Source: UBA3263 sp964554665 (GTDB taxonomy: Bacteria; Bacteroidota; Bacteroidia; Bacteroidales; Muribaculaceae). From it: DNA of 64,000 nt. The position numbers and the translations under genes were made by a program. The notes beneath the pieces are model-generated. The model saw only the letters and a program-made list of their open reading frames with translations. It was not told where the DNA came from and did no database searches. Shown piece after piece: positions 61,053-64,000 of the stretch (positions within the stretch are counted from its first letter, which is position 1; every line of letters begins with the position of its first letter). Where the stretch lies: the NCBI GenBank assembly GCA_964554665.1, contig CAZKPP010000001.1:1-64000 (forward strand). The letters are read 5' to 3'.

Positions 61053-61779
61053 GGCGACGCTGAGGCTTTTTAAACAGCGAGCGCACTTTCATACTCAGCA
61101 CTCCGAAAAACGCCTCGCCGAATATGGAGCCGTTCATTTTTGACGTTCCCAAAACGCGGTTGGTAAACACGATGGGCACTTCGCTTACCTTGAATCCGAG
61201 CTGGTGGGCCGTGAACTTCATTTCAATCTGAAATGCGTAGCCTTTAAAGCGGATGTTGTCGAGATCGATGGCGCGGAGAACGTCTGTTCTGTATGCCACG
61301 AATCCGGCCGTGGTGTCGGAAATGGGCAGGCGGGTAATGGTGCGCACATATTTCGATGCAAAATAGCTCATCAAAACGCGCCCCATGGGCCAGTTAACAA
61401 CGTTTACGCCGCTTTTATAGCGCGAGCCTACGGCAACGTCGGCGCCGTTTTCAATCTCTTGCAGCAGGCGCACCGTGTCGGCCGGATTGTGGCTGAAGTC
61501 ACAATCCATTTCAAAAACCACGTCGTAGTCGTGGTCCAAAGCCCATTTGAAACCGGCAATATATGCTGTTCCCAACCCTAACTTACCGGCACGCTCCAAA
61601 ATGTGGAGTCGCTCGGGGTACGTGGCTTGCGCTTCCTTGACGAGCGCTGCCGTACCGTCGGGCGAATTGTCGTCGATAATGAGCAGGTCAGGAACGAAAG
61701 GGAGAGCCATCACGGTGTCGATCATCGCCCGGATGTTCTCCTTTTCGTTATATGTGGGTATAATTATAAGTGTCTTCAC
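61045..61779 (-). CDS. Polyprenol monophosphomannose synthase-like glycosyltransferase
   Basis: The 244-aa GT2 (Dpm1-like) enzyme has IIIPTYNEKENIRAMI, LLIIDDNSPDGTAALV, FEMDCDFSHNP (DxD) and DTTAGFVAYRTDVL. It moves mannose (or another sugar) from a GDP-sugar to polyprenyl phosphate. It lacks the GtrA-like C-terminal fusion found in some homologues; a separate gtrA is in the operon. It overlaps ompH by 4 bp. Confidence 0.93.
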   Translation of the reverse strand: MKTLIIIPTYNEKENIRAMIDTVMALPFVPDLLIIDDNSPDGTAALVKEAQATYPERLHILERAGKLGLGTAYIAGFKWALDHDYDVVFEMDCDFSHNPADTVRLLQEIENGADVAVGSRYKSGVNVVNWPMGRVLMSYFASKYVRTITRLPISDTTAGFVAYRTDVLRAIDLDNIRFKGYAFQIEMKFTAHQLGFKVSEVPIVFTNRVLGTSKMNGSIFGEAFFGVLSMKVRSLFKKPQRRRE

Positions 61780-62393
61780 TTGGCGGGGTTATAACGGCGG
61801 TTGAGTTCGGCAACCACTTCGTCGGTAATATCCAGTGCGGGATTGAAATACAAGCCGGAGGCACCGTCGAGCACTGCATCGAGATTATATTTCATGGAAA
61901 TGTAGTCTACAACTGCCTTCACGGAGTCGTGGAGCTCCTGCTGTTTGTTCATCAGGTCTGTGGCATAGTCGCGCTGGCGCTGGGCAAACTTGGTTTCGGC
62001 ATCCTGCTGTGCCTTCTGCAGGGCGGCGATGTCGGCCTGGAACGAAGCTTCCGACAGGTAGCCGTTGCGCTGCTGCTTGTCCTGAATCTCCTGCTGGCGA
62101 CGCTGCAGACCTGCGCCGAGCTGATTCTGATAGGAGGCGAGCTGGATTTGAGCGGCACTGTCGGCCTTTGCTACTTCTGCGGCCAGTTTGTAGTTTGCAA
62201 GAATACGCTGCGAATCCACGTAGCGGATATATGCGGCCATGGGGGTATCATGCTTGCCGGTAGAGTCGGGGGCAATTTCGGTTTTCGGCGTGGCTGCAAC
62301 CTCCTTCACAGGGGTTTCACTATTATTTTTGCAGCCGGCAAAAACGGGGAGCATCAGCGCTGCCACGGAAGCAAGATAAAAGATTTTTCTCAT
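61776..62393 (-). CDS. OmpH/Skp family lipoprotein
   Basis: The 205-aa product has a lipoprotein signal with FAGC and an OmpH/Skp-type domain: MAAYIRYVDSQRILANYK, then a long Q/A/K-rich coiled coil (residues 80-150) and VDYISMKYNLDAVLDGAS. Skp-like proteins guard outer-membrane proteins in the periplasm. A lipid-anchored form is less usual. It opens the operon to gtrA. Confidence 0.9.
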   Translation of the reverse strand: MRKIFYLASVAALMLPVFAGCKNNSETPVKEVAATPKTEIAPDSTGKHDTPMAAYIRYVDSQRILANYKLAAEVAKADSAAQIQLASYQNQLGAGLQRRQQEIQDKQQRNGYLSEASFQADIAALQKAQQDAETKFAQRQRDYATDLMNKQQELHDSVKAVVDYISMKYNLDAVLDGASGLYFNPALDITDEVVAELNRRYNPAK

Positions 62394-62433
62394 TTCAGAG
62401 TTGGTTATTATGATAAAATGTTGATTTTATAGT

Positions 62434-62441
62434 GCAAAAGT
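62434..62441 (-). promoter_or_regulatory. ompH-to-gtrA operon promoter -7 box
   Basis: The minus strand reads TACTTTTG, giving a leader of about 40 nt to the ATG at 62393. Confidence 0.5.
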
Positions 62442-62484
62442 AAGAAAGTTTCTTGAAATTTGCGCAAGATTCAAAAAAAATTTG

Positions 62485-62492
62485 TAACTTAG
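62485..62492 (+). promoter_or_regulatory. Putative pepD promoter -7 box
   Basis: TAACTTAG deviates at one base from TAnnTTTG. It lies 53 nt upstream of the pepD ATG in an AT-rich stretch. Confidence 0.4.
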
Positions 62493-62545
62493 ACCTCACA
62501 AAATAAATAATTTTAACACTCATAATCATTTTTTAAACTTTTGAT

Positions 62546-64000
62546 ATGACAATCAGAGACCTTAAACCCACTCTCGTTTGGGAGATTTTTGACGAAATCA
62601 CCAAAATTCCCCGCCCTTCGAAAAAGGAAGAGAAAATCCGCCAGTACCTGCTTGACTTCGCAGCCAAACATAATCTCGCAGCCAAAACCGACCCTATCGG
62701 CAATGTTGTTATGAGCCGCCCGGCAACTCCCGGACACGAAGATGCGCCCACAATCATTCTTCAGGGCCATATGGATATGGTTTGCGAAAGCAATCATCCC
62801 TTTGATTTTGAAAACAACCCCATCACCACCATTATCGACGGCGACTGGGTTAAAGCCGACGGTACTACCCTCGGTGCCGACAACGGTATCGGTGTTGCTG
62901 CCGCCCTGGCCGTGTTGGTTGACCCGGAAATCGTTTGCGGTCCTGTTCAGGCACTGTTTACCATGGACGAAGAAACCGGCATGACCGGCGCCTTTAACCT
63001 TGGTCCCGACATGATTTCGGGTGACATTCTGCTCAACCTCGACTCTGAAGACGACGGCCAGATTTTCATAGGCTGTGCCGGCGGCGTCGACACCGTTTGC
63101 ATCTTTACTTATAAGCGCTCCATGGCTCCCGCCGATTTCACTTACCTGAAAATGGACGTATCCGGCGGTCTTGGCGGTCACAGCGGCGGCGATATTCACC
63201 TCGGCCATGCAAATGCCAATAAGCTCCTTGCCCGTTTCCTCTGGGAACAGAGCCAGAAACATGAAATCAACCTCGTTGAAATCGACGGCGGCAACCTGCG
63301 CAATGCCATTCCCCGCGCTGCACACTGCGTTTTCGGCATCCATCCTACTCACAAACACAAACTCGTTGCCGACTTTGAAGACTATTGCGCACGCGTAGCC
63401 AACGAATATCAGGGCCTGGAAACTACCCTTGAACTGAAACTCGACAGTGCTGAAAAGCCCGAATACGTAATCGACTCCGAAACCTCGGTCAACATTGTTC
63501 GCGCAATCTATTCCGCACCTCACGGCGTAGACTCCATGAGCCGCGATCTTGAAGGTCTGGTTGAAACCTCAACCAACCTCGCTTCGGTTAAGATGAAAGG
63601 CGAGAACGAAATCGTTGTTACCACCTCGCAGCGTTCGAGCGTTGAATCGCGCAAGTGGGATATTGCCAACCGCGTGGAAGCTCACTTCCAGCTCGCCGGC
63701 GCCAAGGTTCAGCATGGCGAAGGCTACCCCGGCTGGCAGCCCAACATGAACTCTCGCATCATGCACATTATCGAAGATGCCTACACCGAACTCTATGGCG
63801 AAAAGCCGCTGATTACCGCTATTCATGCCGGTCTTGAATGCGGTCTGCTGCTCGAAAGCTATCCTAACCTCGACATGGCTTCGTTCGGTCCGACCCTGCG
63901 CGGCGTGCACTCTCCGAGCGAACGCATGCAGATTTCAACCGTTGCCCGCTTCTGGGATCAGCTGAAACTTATTCTCAAAAAAGTTTCCGACCTTAAGAAG
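62546..64000 (+). CDS. pepD: Aminoacyl-histidine dipeptidase (PepD), 3' end cut by window edge
   Basis: Starting at ATG 62546, the frame is open for 485 codons to the last base with no stop. PepD is about 485-490 aa, so it is essentially complete. The M20 metal ligands are visible in ILQGHMDMVCES, LGADNGIGVAAAL, FTMDEETGMTGAFNL and LNLDSEDDGQ. The lid has GLGGHSGGDIHLGHAN, and the C-terminus has IHAGLECGLL and FGPTLRGVHSPSER. It cleaves Xaa-His and other dipeptides in the cytosol. Confidence 0.97.
   Translation, partial: MTIRDLKPTLVWEIFDEITKIPRPSKKEEKIRQYLLDFAAKHNLAAKTDPIGNVVMSRPATPGHEDAPTIILQGHMDMVCESNHPFDFENNPITTIIDGDWVKADGTTLGADNGIGVAAALAVLVDPEIVCGPVQALFTMDEETGMTGAFNLGPDMISGDILLNLDSEDDGQIFIGCAGGVDTVCIFTYKRSMAPADFTYLKMDVSGGLGGHSGGDIHLGHANANKLLARFLWEQSQKHEINLVEIDGGNLRNAIPRAAHCVFGIHPTHKHKLVADFEDYCARVANEYQGLETTLELKLDSAEKPEYVIDSETSVNIVRAIYSAPHGVDSMSRDLEGLVETSTNLASVKMKGENEIVVTTSQRSSVESRKWDIANRVEAHFQLAGAKVQHGEGYPGWQPNMNSRIMHIIEDAYTELYGEKPLITAIHAGLECGLLLESYPNLDMASFGPTLRGVHSPSERMQISTVARFWDQLKLILKKVSDLKK

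Noticed and set aside
62513..63523. Minus-strand ORF of 336 codons opposite pepD
   Set aside because: Antisense shadow of a strongly conserved M20 peptidase frame.

Overview
The window looks like a scaffold from an uncultured gut Bacteroidales bacterium, most likely Muribaculaceae-like. The evidence is the Bacteroidetes promoter signature (-7 box TAnnTTTG, often preceded by a TTTG -33 box), the lack of Shine-Dalgarno sequences, and phylum-typical genes: DUF4835 between coaBC and recN, a large NusB, DUF4294, an Ig-like lipoprotein and a UmuD/UmuC pair. Two 100-N runs (2265-2364 and 8317-8416) are assembly gaps of unknown true length. The backbone is moderately GC-rich. Several inserts are visibly AT-rich. 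Layout: 1-2750 is a piece of a mobile element (primase-helicase, DUF6291/DUF7833 replication protein, 58-aa ORF), all minus strand. 2815-8866 holds a Wzx-type flippase, an AAA/DUF4143 ATPase, nagA and mltG, among copies of a hairpin-forming repeat. The repeat ends in a 79-bp tandem array at 8268-8645. 8867-10500 is an AT-rich two-gene cassette (AAA ATPase plus a small protein with a possible PD-(D/E)XK core) that looks like an undescribed defence pair. Next come a SPOUT methyltransferase, a dipeptide epimerase and tRNA-Ser(GCU). The most interesting part is 12.8-22.3 kb, a RiPP-type biosynthetic operon just downstream of the tRNA-Ser gene, whose 3' end is partly duplicated. A 28-residue peptide gene (22206-22292; core CCDCFGGGCRC), too short for normal gene callers, is followed by a 15-bp perfect hairpin. 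Five tandem, overlapping, paralogous radical SAM/SPASM maturases come next, then an M42 aminopeptidase, a cobalamin-binding-type radical SAM protein and a small formyltransferase. The peptide has five cysteines and the operon has five SPASM enzymes. I infer that it makes a thioether-bridged and further tailored peptide. Two small membrane proteins lie just upstream. A gene-poor 1.4 kb follows, then a McrBC-type restriction system whose McrB has PUA/EVE-like N-terminal domains. From 28.4 kb the core genome resumes: umuDC, a lipoprotein, then an unbroken ten-gene plus-strand run (Crp/Fnr regulator, purT, dnaN, exonuclease, coaBC, DUF4835, recN, rlmB, MATE, FAD dehydrogenase). On the minus strand three operons follow. 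The first is nadB-DUF4294-MATE-Ig lipoprotein-alcohol dehydrogenase. The second is nusB-yajC-ybbR-coaE-bioA-bioF-bioG/C fusion-bioD, linking coenzyme A and biotin synthesis. The third is ompH-dpm-pyrC-ddl-tilS-cdd-gtrA. A pepD gene runs off the right edge.
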